From Lepas anatifera (lineage: Eukaryota > Arthropoda > Thecostraca > Lepadidae), in the NCBI GenBank assembly GCA_034440635.1, contig JAOTON010001525.1, positions 310,001 to 374,000 on the forward strand: 64,000 nt of DNA, given 5' to 3'. Made by a program: the position numbers and the translations under genes. This document shows, one piece after another, positions 1 to 9,786 of this stretch. The notes beneath the pieces are model-generated. The model saw only the letters and a program-made list of their open reading frames with translations, was not told where the DNA came from and searched no databases. How positions within the stretch are numbered: the stretch's first letter is position 1; every line of letters starts with the position of its first letter.

Positions 1-491
1 GATATGATCGTACGTTTTTATGGTATATAATTTTAAACTGAGTTTAAAACAAAATAGCTGTGTGTCAGTATGTCAGTGTCTGTTTTTGGAAATGGTTCAG
101 CCTTTGAGAAGCGGTAATCAATGTTTTGATTTTTATACTGACCCCTTATTCTCGGGGTCTGAGCATTCCATTAAAATTATTCTGTCGGCTTTAACGTGTT
201 TGGAACCCTCGGAATAACAGTCGTATCTCCTCTGAGCACGCTTTCCTCCATGCATAATTAATCCCCGACTGTGCGTGAAAGTTTTTTTCAAAGACACTTT
301 GCAAGGAATACCCCAGTCAACATGGTGTCAGCAAGGACGACAATCTGAGCGTGAAATGAATGCCGTCAGGCATTGATTTCTTTACTAGAAGTTCACGTTA
401 AACAAGCCAATCAGTCGCCGTTGTGCATGAACTCACAGAACTGAATGAAAATGTGATGGCCCACACATGTTAGCGCCTCGATTGACGCAGC
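1..491. other. no gene seen
   Basis: The stretch has stop codons in all frames apart from a 65-codon chance ORF without recognisable domains. No repeat or RNA gene was identified. It borders the TTAA element that begins at 492. Confidence 0.5.
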
Positions 492-839
492 TTAACACGC
501 GCATTGACGGGGGAAGGGCGGGTACTCGCCCCTCGAGATTTTAGACGATATAATGAAAACGGCCTACGTAGCGCCGCCGTACTTCATATACCTTTTCTGA
601 CCACTTTTACAACTAAAAAAGGGGTGCAAGTAATTTCAGGTTAGGTCACCATAGCAAGTTAAGTGACCTCACTTCTAAAGTGAACGATAGTATGAGTAAT
701 AACAGAGCTTATCTTTGAATTTGAAATTAATATCAAATAATGCGACTTCTGGGCACTACACCATTTTGTGAGGGATTTTTATATCGATGAGCTAAGGTTA
801 GGCACGAGTCATGACCTCTAAATTGGAAATACATGGGAT
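492..839 (+). mobile_element. left part of a TTAA-type AGGTCA-rich element (copy A), split by a hAT-like insertion
   Basis: It starts TTAACACGCGCATTGACGGG, followed by a GGGCGGGTACTCGCCC near-palindrome, exactly the arrangement of the intact copy at 12565. The skeleton then follows that copy block by block: TTTTTACAACT, AGGTTAGGTCACC, a TTTATATCGATGA block, and a CATGACCTCT...GGAAATACATGG block. Homology stops at 839 and resumes at 9473, so the element was cut in two by the insertion between them. There is no coding capacity; I infer a non-autonomous DNA transposon, possibly piggyBac-like because of the TTAA ends. Confidence 0.8.
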
Positions 840-1095
840 CAGGGACGGCGGATTCCAGGGTGCAAGTGGTGCAGTTGCACCACTCGATTTTTTTCAAGTG
901 GTGCAAAAGTATCTTTTTGCACCACTTGTTTTGGCTTTGTCCAGGGAGGCGCCCCCCCCAGGCCTCAGCCGGCGCCCCCGGCCGGTCAGAGAAAATCAAG
1001 CCTAATTACCGCCTACCTGAAAAGGTAGGATCATCTGTGAAAAAGACATGTTCATACATGAATGACGCACCTTGACATCAAAACTGCGCCCTGGA
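840..1095. repeat. hAT-like left-terminal segment, first copy
   Basis: TIR, then a hairpin-forming AAGTGGTGCA / TGCACCACTT segment (about 860-930), then a GGCGCCCCCGGCCGGTCA block near 980. The same order of blocks recurs at 1378-1640, so two left ends stand in tandem. Confidence 0.7.
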
Positions 1096-2360
1096 AAGCA
1101 AAAGGCGCCCCCCTTGAGTAAAGGCGCCCCCTCTGGATAGCATAGGCGCCCTTGAAAAGCGTAGGCGCCTCCTGGACAGCTGAGGCGCCTCCGAAGAAGA
1201 GAAACGGCGCCCCTAGATATCACATGCGCCCCCTGGTTAGCACAGGCACCCCTTGACAGCAAAAGGCGCCCCCCCGCAGAGAAAAGGCGCCCCCTGGACA
1301 ACATAGGCGCCCTTTGATAAGAAAGGCGCCCCCTGGAGAGATAAGAGAGAAACCCCCCCTCCCGAGAACAACGGCGGCAGGGACGGCGGATTCCGCAGGA
1401 CAGGGTGTGCAGTTGCACACCTTGAAAAAATGATGGTGTACAATAGTATATTTTTGCACACCTGGTTTTGACATCGTACGGGGAGGCCCTCACGGATTTG
1501 GGTGGCACCCCCGGATTTTGCCGGCGCCCCCGGCCGGTCAAGAGAAAATCAGACACATCGCCTGTCTGAAGGGGTAGTACCCTCTGTGTAAAATAAAATA
1601 CACTTTCAAATATGAATGGCGCCCCCTGACATCAAAGCTGCACCCTGGACAGCGAAAGGTGCCCACCCCCTTGAGCAAAAGCGCCCCTCTGGATAGCAAA
1701 GGCGACCTCTAGACAGCAGAGGCGCCCCTGGACAGAAAAAGGCACCCCCAATTGAGGAGTAACGACGCCCCTGGATAGCATAGGCGCCCTCTGGTTAGCA
1801 CAGGCACTCCCGTACACTAAGAGGCGCCCCCCTCCCCCATAGAGCAAAGGCACCCCTCTGGATATCATAAGCTCCCTTTAATAGCAATCGCGCTCCCTGG
1901 ACAGCAGGGGCGCCCTCTGGATAGGATAGGCGCCCCCAAAACAGCAAATACGCCCTTAGATACCAAAAGCGCCCCATGGACAGAACACGCCCTCTGGATA
2001 GCATAGGCACCCCTGGACGGCAGAGACGCCCCTAAAGAAGAGCAACGGCACCCCGGGATAGCATATGCGCCCCTGGTTAGCACAGACACCCCTGGACAGC
2101 AAAAGGCGGCCCCCACCCCCTGAGTAAAGGATCCGGGTCTCTGGATAGCATAGGTGCCCCTGGATAGCGCAGGCGCCTCCTGGACAGCAGAGACGCCTCC
2201 GAAGAAGATCAACGGCGCCCCTTGATATCATATGCACCCCCTGGTTAGCACAGGCATCCCTGGATAGCAAAAGGCGCCCCCCCTCCGAGAGCAAAGGCGC
2301 CCCCTCTGGAAAGAATAAGCACCCATGGATAGGAAAGGCGCCCCCTGGAAAGGACAGCAG
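1080..2360. repeat. degenerate GGCGCCCC minisatellite (about 19-22-bp unit)
   Basis: Units of the form GGCGCCCCCTGGATAGCAAA follow each other with variable length and drift. Recurrent unit types (GGATAGCATA, GGTTAGCACA, GGACAGCAAA, GAAGAAGA) recur in similar order, for example near 1185-1260, 2030-2110 and 2190-2270, which indicates higher-order duplication. The array is interrupted by a second hAT-like terminal segment at 1378-1640. The long minus-strand frames across it (arginine/glycine/leucine-rich) are read-throughs of the repeat and not genes. Three more units lie at the far end of the insertion near 9365-9430, so the array is internal to the hAT-like element. Confidence 0.8.
1378..1640. 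repeat. second copy of the hAT-like left-terminal segment
   Basis: It begins CAGGGACGGCGGATTCC, identical over 17 bases to position 840, and continues with a GTGTGCAGTTGCACACC hairpin, a GGCGCCCCCGGCCGGTCA block and an AATGGCGCCCCCTGACATCAAA block parallel to the first copy. It sits inside the GGCGCC array. Either a nested related element or a tandem duplication of the left end. Confidence 0.65.
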
Positions 2361-2640
2361 AACATTTTTTAAGGAAAACTCAGTTGAGGGGGGGCGGTGG
2401 AGATTTTCTTGTGCTGGCCATTATAATGTCTTCGGGGGATCAAACCCCCATTTGGAGGGGGGCGTTAATAAAATTTAGACGTGCTAGTGTTAAAAAAATG
2501 TCTCCTAATTTTTTTTATTCCATATTCTAAAGATTAGAGATGCTGCCCAGGACTGCGGGTTTTTTTCAACGGAAAAAGGCCAAACCGGGTTTGCGAAAAG
2601 GCCAAAAGGTTCAAATTGTATTTGCACTAAAAAATCTTGT
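2361..2640. other. no gene seen; hAT interior
   Basis: AT-rich with short G and C runs (GGGGGGCGG near 2390; CCCCCATTTGGAGGGGGG near 2445). No ORF or recognisable repeat. Confidence 0.4.
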
Positions 2641-2997
2641 TTTGTTTATAAATTTCGTCCAAGTTCTTCCCAGTACGGCTGTTGGAGTCTGAGTCTCATT
2701 AAAGTCCTCAAGGGACTTGTCACGGAGACCCCGACCCCACCACCCGAACGAGTAACGCCCACAATGAAGGGTTGATTTAGAAGCCAAAGTTTAACCTCCC
2801 ACAAAGCACAGGGATGGCCGCCTCGCTCAGGTCACCCTCTCATCAGTCAGTTGCCAGCCGACCTACGTCGGGCAAACGATTGAGCGCCGGAGCGTCTCAG
2901 GGGAACCGATCTCAAGCCTGGACATGCACTGCCACTGCATGCTTCTCAGCAGCGGGCCGGAGCCCGACGCTCTACCAACCGAGCAACCGGGGCGGCC
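2640..2997 (-). mobile_element. tRNA-derived SINE, copy 1
   Basis: Read on the minus strand from 2997, the head GCCCCGGTTGCTCGGTTGGT resembles a tRNA 5' half with box A, and GGATCGGTTCCCC-type sequence near 2900 stands in the box B position. The body is then shared with 37523-37884 (GTCGGCTGGCAA..., CTTTGTGGGAGG..., GTCGGGGTCTCCGTGACAAG, CCGTACTGG). Copy 1 has a damaged box A (TTGCTCGG against TAGCTCAG in copy 2), so it is the older or more decayed copy. RNA polymerase III promoter function is an inference from the boxes. Confidence 0.75.
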
Positions 2998-3354
2998 AAA
3001 TGGCCAAATAAATACCACAAAAGCCATATTTGAGGCTAAAACGAACCCTACCGGGTGTCATAAACCCACAGAAAAAGGACAGAGCACTCTTGTATCACTG
3101 CAGTGAACAGTGCACTGTATAAAACTAAATGTTGATAATTCGATATTGACTTGACGATATATTTTTAGCACACTGCCCATCTCATAAGAAGGCAGGAGTC
3201 CCCTTCCAATCCCGTGTGGCGACCCAATTATTTTATCCACATAACTAAACAATTTGTTAGCATCATCAATTATCTTGGCCGCACCACTCCCCACTAACAT
3301 TTGATATCTTCCTGCTTTTCCTGTGAATTGTTTGCTCTTGAACAGTGACGGATC

Positions 3355-3628
3355 CATAGGCAGATCCAGGATTGCCAATCGGAGGGGAGCACCTTCCCGG
3401 GGGCGCCATCCGGAGCAGGGGGCGCCACTTTTGACCGGAAAAACCTACCAGGTGGGCGTAAAATCCTATCGGTGAGCACCGATTTCGCATTCTGGGGGAG
3501 AGTGGGAAGCGCCACTTCAGGCGAGTGCCATCGACCTTTCAGGGGGCGCCGTGACCATTTCAGGGGGCGCCGAGGATCGATTGGGGGCTGCATCTGCCCC
3601 TCCCCTTTGCCCCCTGGATCCGCGTATG
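3355..3628. mobile_element. small hAT-like MITE (CATAGGCGGATC family)
   Basis: It starts CATAGGCAGATCCAGGATTG and ends GGATCCGCGTATG. The flanking octamers GACGGATC (3347-3354) and GGCAGATC (3629-3636) match at 6 of 8 positions, as expected of an old 8-bp duplication. The interior has GGGGGCGCC units (CAGGGGGCGCCGTGACCATT). It matches 40450-40695 in ends and interior. Confidence 0.7.
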
Positions 3629-4660
3629 GGCAGATCTAGAATTTTAGTAAGGTGGGGGGGAAACGCGGAGCCTCAAAGTGGGCACTTTACCATCAACTTT
3701 TCACCCAAAGGGCGCCTATGGTATTCGGTTTTCGGTTGCCGTCATATTGATGGATCGTATTTTTAACAACGTCCTATCCCACCCTCTCCCAGCCATAACA
3801 GTTTGTACCAGCCAAGCAAGATGCCTATTTGGCGTGATATTTGAAACAATGAATTTCTTGAAAAATCTGTAACTGCCACTAGGTCATGGAGAAATTCAAG
3901 ACACTTGGGAAGATGCAACAGCTGAACATAAAGGTACATATCTGGGGATTTTTCTATTAGTGAAGAGGGGTTAAGTTTATTTTAATATCAAATATGATAA
4001 GCATCATTTTGCCTTTCCACGTGGCCAAGATTCGTAAGATAATGGTGAGAGGACATTGAAAATAATCGCAGCGAGTGTGAACCTGGCCTGTGCGCTGTCC
4101 AAGAAAATTACCTCAGCGGAAAAGCTTTTAAGTTGTAGGAAACACAAGCCGGACTTTAACCCACATTATTAATTGCTCCTAAAAAATAATGTTTGAACCA
4201 GATGGCAGACTCAAGGAGATATAAGGGAAGTTGAAACGTTAAGATAAACACAGAATGAAGTATGTGGGCATTTTCCATCGACCTTTATCTATATTCTTCA
4301 ATTCATCAGCATGGGAGAATTGCTCTTGTGCGTGAAATTTCGGAGGTGTTAAGAGAATTTCGGTAGCCATGTGATTGAATGCTGAAATAGATCATGCCAT
4401 AGGCATTTGTGATTTGTGATATAAATGGGCCCTACTAGAATAAAAAGAAAACAGTTTCAACGTGTCCAAGTACTCTCTTGATAAATTGATAACTTTTTTC
4501 GTTTATTGGCTGTAATTTGCGCGTTTAATGATCATGTGCAGTGTTCAGATCGAAGTGAAAAGACCATTCAGATTGATAAAACGAGTATATTTTGTCACTG
4601 ACCATCCACTTATACCATCAACCATCGCCTTCAGGTCAAGTTCAGGACTCATTAAGAGAA
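3629..4660. other. no gene seen
   Basis: AT-rich sequence without a domain-bearing ORF. A minus-strand frame of 106 codons at 3058-3378, upstream of this stretch, is uninterrupted but unrecognised. The LINE remnant may begin before 4660, but I see no recognisable motif there. Confidence 0.35.
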
Positions 4661-6040
4661 GAGGTGAGCGTGCACTGTGCATGCCCAAATCGAGACACAG
4701 CCGCCCTCCCGATGGACAGACCGCGCAGAAATACGTCCTCGTCGCGTTTGATTTCGCGCACGCGTACGACGTAGTGGACCACCACCTGCTACGCGTTCGC
4801 CTGCTGTAGATGGGGCTGTCAAATTGCACGGTGGCCTGGATTTGGCAGTGACTCCGGGACCGAAGAGTCCAGGTGGAACTAAATGGTGTGCTTTCCAGTG
4901 AGCGCATTTTCCGAACTGGCCTGCCGTAAGGAAGTGTCTTATCGCCAGTTTTATTTTGTATGGGCGGCTCGGCTGGTAGACGCACTCTGCGCGGTTCCCG
5001 GATGCTCCCCTACATGTACGCCGATGATACGGCGGCTCTCTGCACGGGCAACAACATACAAGTCGCCAAGGACCGGGCGCAATAAAGCTGCTGCTGGCAC
5101 CCTCATGAAGTGGACCCGACAGCACAAAATGGTGGTATCAGGAGCCAAGATCCAAGTACTGGTGATGTCCCAGTGGGCCAGAGACGCCGATCCCTTCAAT
5201 TTTAAGGTCGACGGGAAGTCTGTCACTGCTGGAGACACCCTACAGCTACTTGGCGTCACCATCGATCGGCTCCTCCATTTCGGTCCACACTGTAAGAGAC
5301 TGCGGGAGAAGGTCCGCCCCCGCATCTCCCACCTACGTCAACTGTCCGGCTGCAACTGGGGGCTGCACGAACAGCACCTTCGAACCGTCGCTACTGGCTA
5401 CGTGAGAGGAGCGATGGAGTAAGCGGCCGCAGCGTGGCTCCACGCCACACCGCCATTTCATGTCGAGCTGCTGGAACGCAAAATGAGAGCGTCGGCGCGT
5501 ATCATCACAGGATGCACCCACTCCACTCCCAGCCGAGTTAAGACTCCCCGCGTAGCGGCCAGAAGGAGGGTACTCGCGACCCGACTGCTGGTGAAATTCC
5601 ATACCCTGCCGCCTGAAGACCCTCTGTGAAGACGTGCGGAGGCGACAGCGCCCTCTCGACTCTCCTCGGTGACCGGGTGGCGGCAGGTGGGCAAAGACAT
5701 GTGGGATCAAGCAGGCATCTCCCTCCCCATCGAGTCTTTTCTTCCTCGACGTCTTCCACTGTGGGTATCAGGAGAGTGAGTCACATTTCAACTAGACGTG
5801 GGCCCACTGACATCAGGAGCGCCACCTGTCCGGAAGAAGCGAGTAGCTCTCCCCACTGTGCCACATGGGTGTGGACCGACGGGTCAGTGCACGGAGGGGT
5901 CACGAGCGGGGGAGCTGGGTCTTCATCGAGTCACCAGACAGAGCCCAGCATGAGCTCAGTCGACCAGCAGGCTCGCTCTGCTCGAGTTTTCAGGCTGAGA
6001 TGGTAGCCATCCAAACTGCCTGTGTCTTCCTACTGGACTA
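4660..6040 (+). pseudogene. decayed I-type LINE: reverse transcriptase plus RNase H
   Basis: Spread over several frames are RT motifs in the right order: VAFDFAHAYDVVDHHLL near 4740-4790 (palm aspartate), a GLP-stop-GSVLSPVLF motif near 4915-4955 where the usual glutamine codon is TAA, and YMYADDTAALCTG near 5011-5050 (catalytic YADD). A long frame at 5100-5420 carries the LLGVTIDRLLHFGPHCKRL thumb/connection region, continuing in another frame as a LLERKMRASARIITG region near 5465-5510. An RNase H start WTDGSVHGGVTSGGAG lies near 5870-5920 and SSFQAEMVAIQTAC near 5975-6020. RT followed by RNase H points to the I/Ingi/Vingi group. Stops and frameshifts make it dead. Confidence 0.8.
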
Positions 6041-6049
6041 ATCAGTGCA

Positions 6050-6320
6050 CACAGAAGATCCAGTCATCTTCAGCATGGCCTGCCAAGGTGACGACGCATT
6101 ATAGAAATAAAATGGCTTCAATGTCTGCAGATAAGACAGCGAATCGGTAAAAATCGCAAACTTCCTCACCATCAGCTTAGACACCTGGTCCAAACAGCAA
6201 AAAAAAAATGGAGTACAGCTCTGAAGTAAAAATGGATCCTTCGTAAGGCAAACTAGAAAACTTCTCAACATCGTCACCAACAAATGCACGCCCTGTGCCA
6301 TTGTCACTTTCTTTTGCAAC
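6050..6320 (-). pseudogene. inverted RNase H piece beside the I-type LINE
   Basis: On the minus strand a 93-codon frame contains FAIFTDSLSYLQTL (near 6125-6165), the RNase H segment that in I-type elements follows the SSFQAEM motif. That motif ends on the plus strand just before this point, so the next part of the domain appears flipped relative to it. A small inversion, or a second LINE fragment head to head with the first, would explain it. Confidence 0.5.
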
Positions 6321-6634
6321 CGTCTATATAGAAACAGACATGGTTTTCGAACGGCTCCGCAAGCAAGTTCATAAAATACTGGCGCGTCGGTTCAGGAGGC
6401 AAATTTTGCTTTGTTGGCGTAGGTTGTGTTCGTGTTAACTGTCGAGATGAGCTATGGTTCAATAACAGCTGCTTCATGTGGTTCGACGAGATTGCTGTCG
6501 ATACCAGCCTGTGCCAGCCAGGCACAGACTCACTCCCTGGTGACGGGTTGCAAAACGCGAGCCACTGTCTTATCTGACTGAGGTAGGCGTCGCCAAAAAA
6601 AAGTTTGGTATGTGGGGCGTGTTGGTGACTTATT

Positions 6635-7091
6635 TTAAAGGGAACGTGGCACCTTGGTTAAATCCTGGAATTTTGTGTAATTAGGGCGTACTTTTAGCCG
6701 AAAATAATGAAACCACTCATGATTTTTCTGAAAAATGTACAGCAAGCTCAATGCTTTTATTTTTAAAATACTCCTCTAGAAAAATGAATAAATATCTGCC
6801 TCTGGATGATGTCATGATCTGGCAACCACTACCATACTCGAAACACTTCAAGGGCTTCGATTGGCTGATGCTCATCGTGATGTCAGCATATGTCGTCACA
6901 CCAGCAGCTCACAACAATGGCCGCCTGGCGAGAGGTACATGAGGGGTACATTTCGGGTAGGTTTTAGTTTTTTCTACGGAAAAATCGAGTTCCAAGACAA
7001 ATGATATATAGAGCACCTGGTTTTCCGATTTGCTTTACAACTTGGCTATCTCAGTTAAAATCACGTTCTAAAGGTGCCACATTCCTTTTAA
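6635..7091. mobile_element. TTAA-flanked MITE with TTAAAGGGAAYGTGGCACC ends, copy 1
   Basis: Begins TTAAAGGGAACGTGGCACCT and ends AGGTGCCACATTCCTTTTAA: near-perfect inverted ends with TTAA at both borders. The 457-bp interior is homologous to 41679-42130 in the opposite orientation (shared TACATTTCGGGTAGGTTTT, CTGACGTCA-like and CTCCTCTAGAAAAATGAATA blocks). No coding capacity. Confidence 0.85.
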
Positions 7092-7369
7092 TGGCTTAAT
7101 GCAAAGCGAGTATCTTACTGCGCATTTGTAGCGGTATTTTACTAATTTCCACTAGCATGCTTATTATGGGTGAAGCTTGGAATGCTCCTGTTACTATTCT
7201 GATAGCGAGATGACGGACATATCGATAATCTTGTTCGCGGACTAAGGAGTGGCCTCATACGCAACCCCGGTCTGCGACCTGGGATAACCTCCCACCGGCG
7301 CAGGAGAGCCGCATGACAATGTGCTGAAATCAGCCATATTTCATTCTCAATGTATCTCTTCATAAGCCT

Positions 7370-7497
7370 GTAGGTCAGTGCCATCATTCTTTTCTTTGAA
7401 ATAAATAGTAAATATCCCGCAGTCAACCCCGGATTCGACCCGCGCACCCCTCATCACGAGACAGGACCTCTAACCACTAGACCACTGCGCCACACTG
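7370..7497 (-). mobile_element. tRNA-derived SINE or tRNA pseudogene
   Basis: On the minus strand from 7497: GTGTGGCGCAGTGGTCTAGTGG (box A TGGTCTAGTGG within it) and then GCGGGTCGAATCC (box B) about 50 bases on. The spacing fits a tRNA head, but acceptor-stem pairing is not evident and the homology runs into unrelated AT-rich sequence, so a SINE is more likely than a functional tRNA gene. Confidence 0.6.
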
Positions 7498-9340
7498 TAC
7501 CGACTCCCACTAAACCTACACCTGTGACCCGTCAGGAGGTCACTGGCCGGTATCACGCAATCAAAACGATGCCGTGATCGTGGCGCCGGGTGTTGTGTTC
7601 GTACAGAAAAGGCATGGTATAAAGCTGCTTCTAGAAGACGAACCAAACATTAGATTCGCCTAGAATCACTTGTATCGGCGACCCAGGACCCTAAGCTAGC
7701 TTTATGCCAAATTGCATCCACTTCCATTCATTTTGAGGACTTGAAACCATGGTGAGAAGCAAACATGTTCCGAGAAATTTAACTCCTTGAAATACCCTTT
7801 CGGACGAACTACTCGAAAGCCGTTGGAGATAAGTGGGTAGTGTAAATGAATTGAATGACTGCAATTAATTTTCCTATTCAGCCATGTCAATTCTGAGCTT
7901 GTGAATGACATGTGCTCTGAACCGAAAAGCTGCAAATAAAAGGTTTTCTACTAAAATTATATTTCTACATATAAGACAATGAATTTTATTATCACGATAT
8001 CCATCTCCGAATACTATCAGGCGGAAGCAATGTTCTTTCATTATTTGAAATGAAAAGTCAAATCGGCGCATTGGATCGCGAGAGATTAAGATTTAAATGA
8101 AATGAGCAAAAATGTAGTCCTCCGGCAAAATGGCAAAAACTAGGTCAGAATTTTACGTTTTCCACTGGAAACTATGCCTAAGCACAAGAAAATTGACGTA
8201 GCTGCCTCCACGTGGCTGTCTTTAAACTAACTGAAGCGTGCCTTCTGACATTTCGAGCTTACAAGTCGGCTGTCAAATTTCAATATCTTTTTGCTTGTAC
8301 TAGAAATACTGCGTTTTGGCGTAATAAATATTGTCGGACCAGTTCGAACTTTTTTTCTTAGGTGGCCTTGTTGCTTATTCAAAAGGAGGCAAATTTCAAG
8401 TTCGTCGCTTAAGAAATAAAAATGATAAAAATGCAAAATTGAAAACATTTGTTCCAAAATTTCTCAAAAACTATTTTGAATTTAAATTCGGGGGCCTTAG
8501 TTTGGGCGTCTAGCGTACAAGGGCAATCACCCTACACAATTGCAGAGCCCTGGTATCAAATGTCAGAACCGCCAAACGGCAGAATAGAGCCTCGTGAGAA
8601 ATCTCAATCCGCTTCCCTCCATGGATTTCGTCATGCGGCTCTGACACAGCCGTACTCGATCTTCGGACGAATAAGTGATCTATACAGCATAAGAAGCTTA
8701 TAACGTAGCGTATAACAATGAGCGTATAACGTGCGCATAACGTATATATAGGCGATAAGCGTATAACGTGTATAGCATGAGAAACATTTCTCTATCTGCA
8801 CGGTATCTCATCCTCGTCAACACCTTCAGTATTTTCAGCGTATCGAAACATTTTTTTGCGGAAATCCTTCAGGTGTGGCACATATGAAAGCTTATCGAGT
8901 GTGAGCCTGATAAATCTGGTTTCTGCTACAACGTCGCTCGGATTTCCGCGAATTTACAAAATCGGGTATTCAGTCTCAATGTCTATTATAAAAGTGCATG
9001 CACTATGTCTTTGAACTTGAAAATTTCAGTCCATTGCATATTATCCATTGCTGCAATGTGTCAAGGTCAAGCTACAGCCGCCTCTGCGCAGCTGCTGTAG
9101 TGGACGCTGTCACCCATATTGTGAACTCTTCAACGAAAAGCACATGCCGTATGTTTGCGGGAAGTGTCTGCAATATCATTGGTCATAACTGCAAACAAGG
9201 CTATGAAAATCACAGAATCCTGGGCTATGCCACTCTGTTGCTGATACAAATCCGATACGACTGAGTTTTCGCGAAATTTAAAATACCTATTTTTCGGAAT
9301 ATTAGAAATAAACCACCCCAAGTGGCCTCGCACGCCGAGT
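7498..9340. other. no gene seen; interior of the 8.6-kb insertion
   Basis: Only short chance ORFs. The one local pattern is a degenerate GCGTATAACGT repeat at about 8700-8785 (five or so units). Confidence 0.4.
8700..8785. repeat. short degenerate tandem repeat GCGTATAACGT
   Basis: TAACGTAGCGTATAACA, GAGCGTATAACGTGCGCATA and AAGCGTATAACGTGTATAGC follow each other with drift, giving about five units of 11-17 bases. Confidence 0.55.
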
Positions 9341-9472
9341 CCAAAGAGTTTCTGCAGAACGCCATTGGATAGCAAAGGCGCCCCCCAAGAGATGATGGCG
9401 CCCCCTGGGGAGGAAGGCGCCCCCTCCAGAAAATCTTGCACCACTTCTCGAAAATGGAATCCGCCGTCTCTG

Positions 9473-9786
9473 CATGGGATAACTTGTTTAAGCTGAATTA
9501 CTCAGTCATGGACTGCGGTGCAGTATTTATTTTCACGGAATTAGCTTTGCTTAATCCTTGCAGTTCTAATTATATACATTGCTACTTAATTTGACCTTGA
9601 CCTGGCCCCAGGTCAGGTAAAATTTTAGTTTTGCTTTAGCAAGGTTATATTACATATCATTCGATTTGGCTCGCTGCGAGGATTCCAATTGTGTATATTT
9701 TTCCTTATGTCTACCACATCAGAGGTAATGACTGAAAAGCCCCAATTTCCATGTTATCCTTGTGGTAACATACCTTGACCTCTAGT
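9473..9786 (+). mobile_element. right part of the split TTAA-type element (copy A)
   Basis: From the target duplication CATGGGAT onward the sequence aligns with 12893-13205 of the intact copy: ATAACTT, CCTTGCAGTTC, TTTAATTTGACCTTGACCTG, CCAGGTCAGGTAAAATT, TATCATTCGATTTGGCT, ATGTTATCC and TTGACCTCTAGT. Homology stops near 9786, so the right terminal inverted repeat is missing. Confidence 0.8.

Larger units (their letters stand above)
840..9472. mobile_element. hAT-like insertion, 8.6 kb, with 17-bp TIRs and 8-bp TSD
   Basis: The left end reads CAGGGACGGCGGATTCC and the right end, complemented, reads CAGAGACGGCGGATTCC (16 of 17 match). CATGGGAT occurs at 832-839 and again at 9473-9480, an 8-bp target duplication. 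Ends beginning CAGNG with 8-bp duplications are the hallmark of the hAT superfamily. A GTGGTGCA-rich segment lies just inside both ends, and GGCGCCCC repeats approach both ends. The two halves of the interrupted host element provide an independent check of the boundaries. No hAT transposase is recognisable, so it is non-autonomous or gutted, and most of its length is later insertions: a SINE, a small hAT element, a LINE and a TTAA MITE. Confidence 0.75.

Noticed and set aside
1002..2294. Overlapping minus-strand ORFs of up to 184 codons rich in RGRL and CYPGGA-like repeats
   Set aside because: All derive from the GGCGCC minisatellite; the frames shift with the unit length and occur in more than one frame at once.
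7425..7497. Functional tRNA gene
   Set aside because: Boxes A and B are good but the acceptor stem does not pair and no terminator T-run follows; SINE head preferred. The same applies to 17975, 37884 and 58175.
840..9472. Autonomous hAT transposon
   Set aside because: Despite its size no transposase motif is visible; the length is explained by nested repeats.
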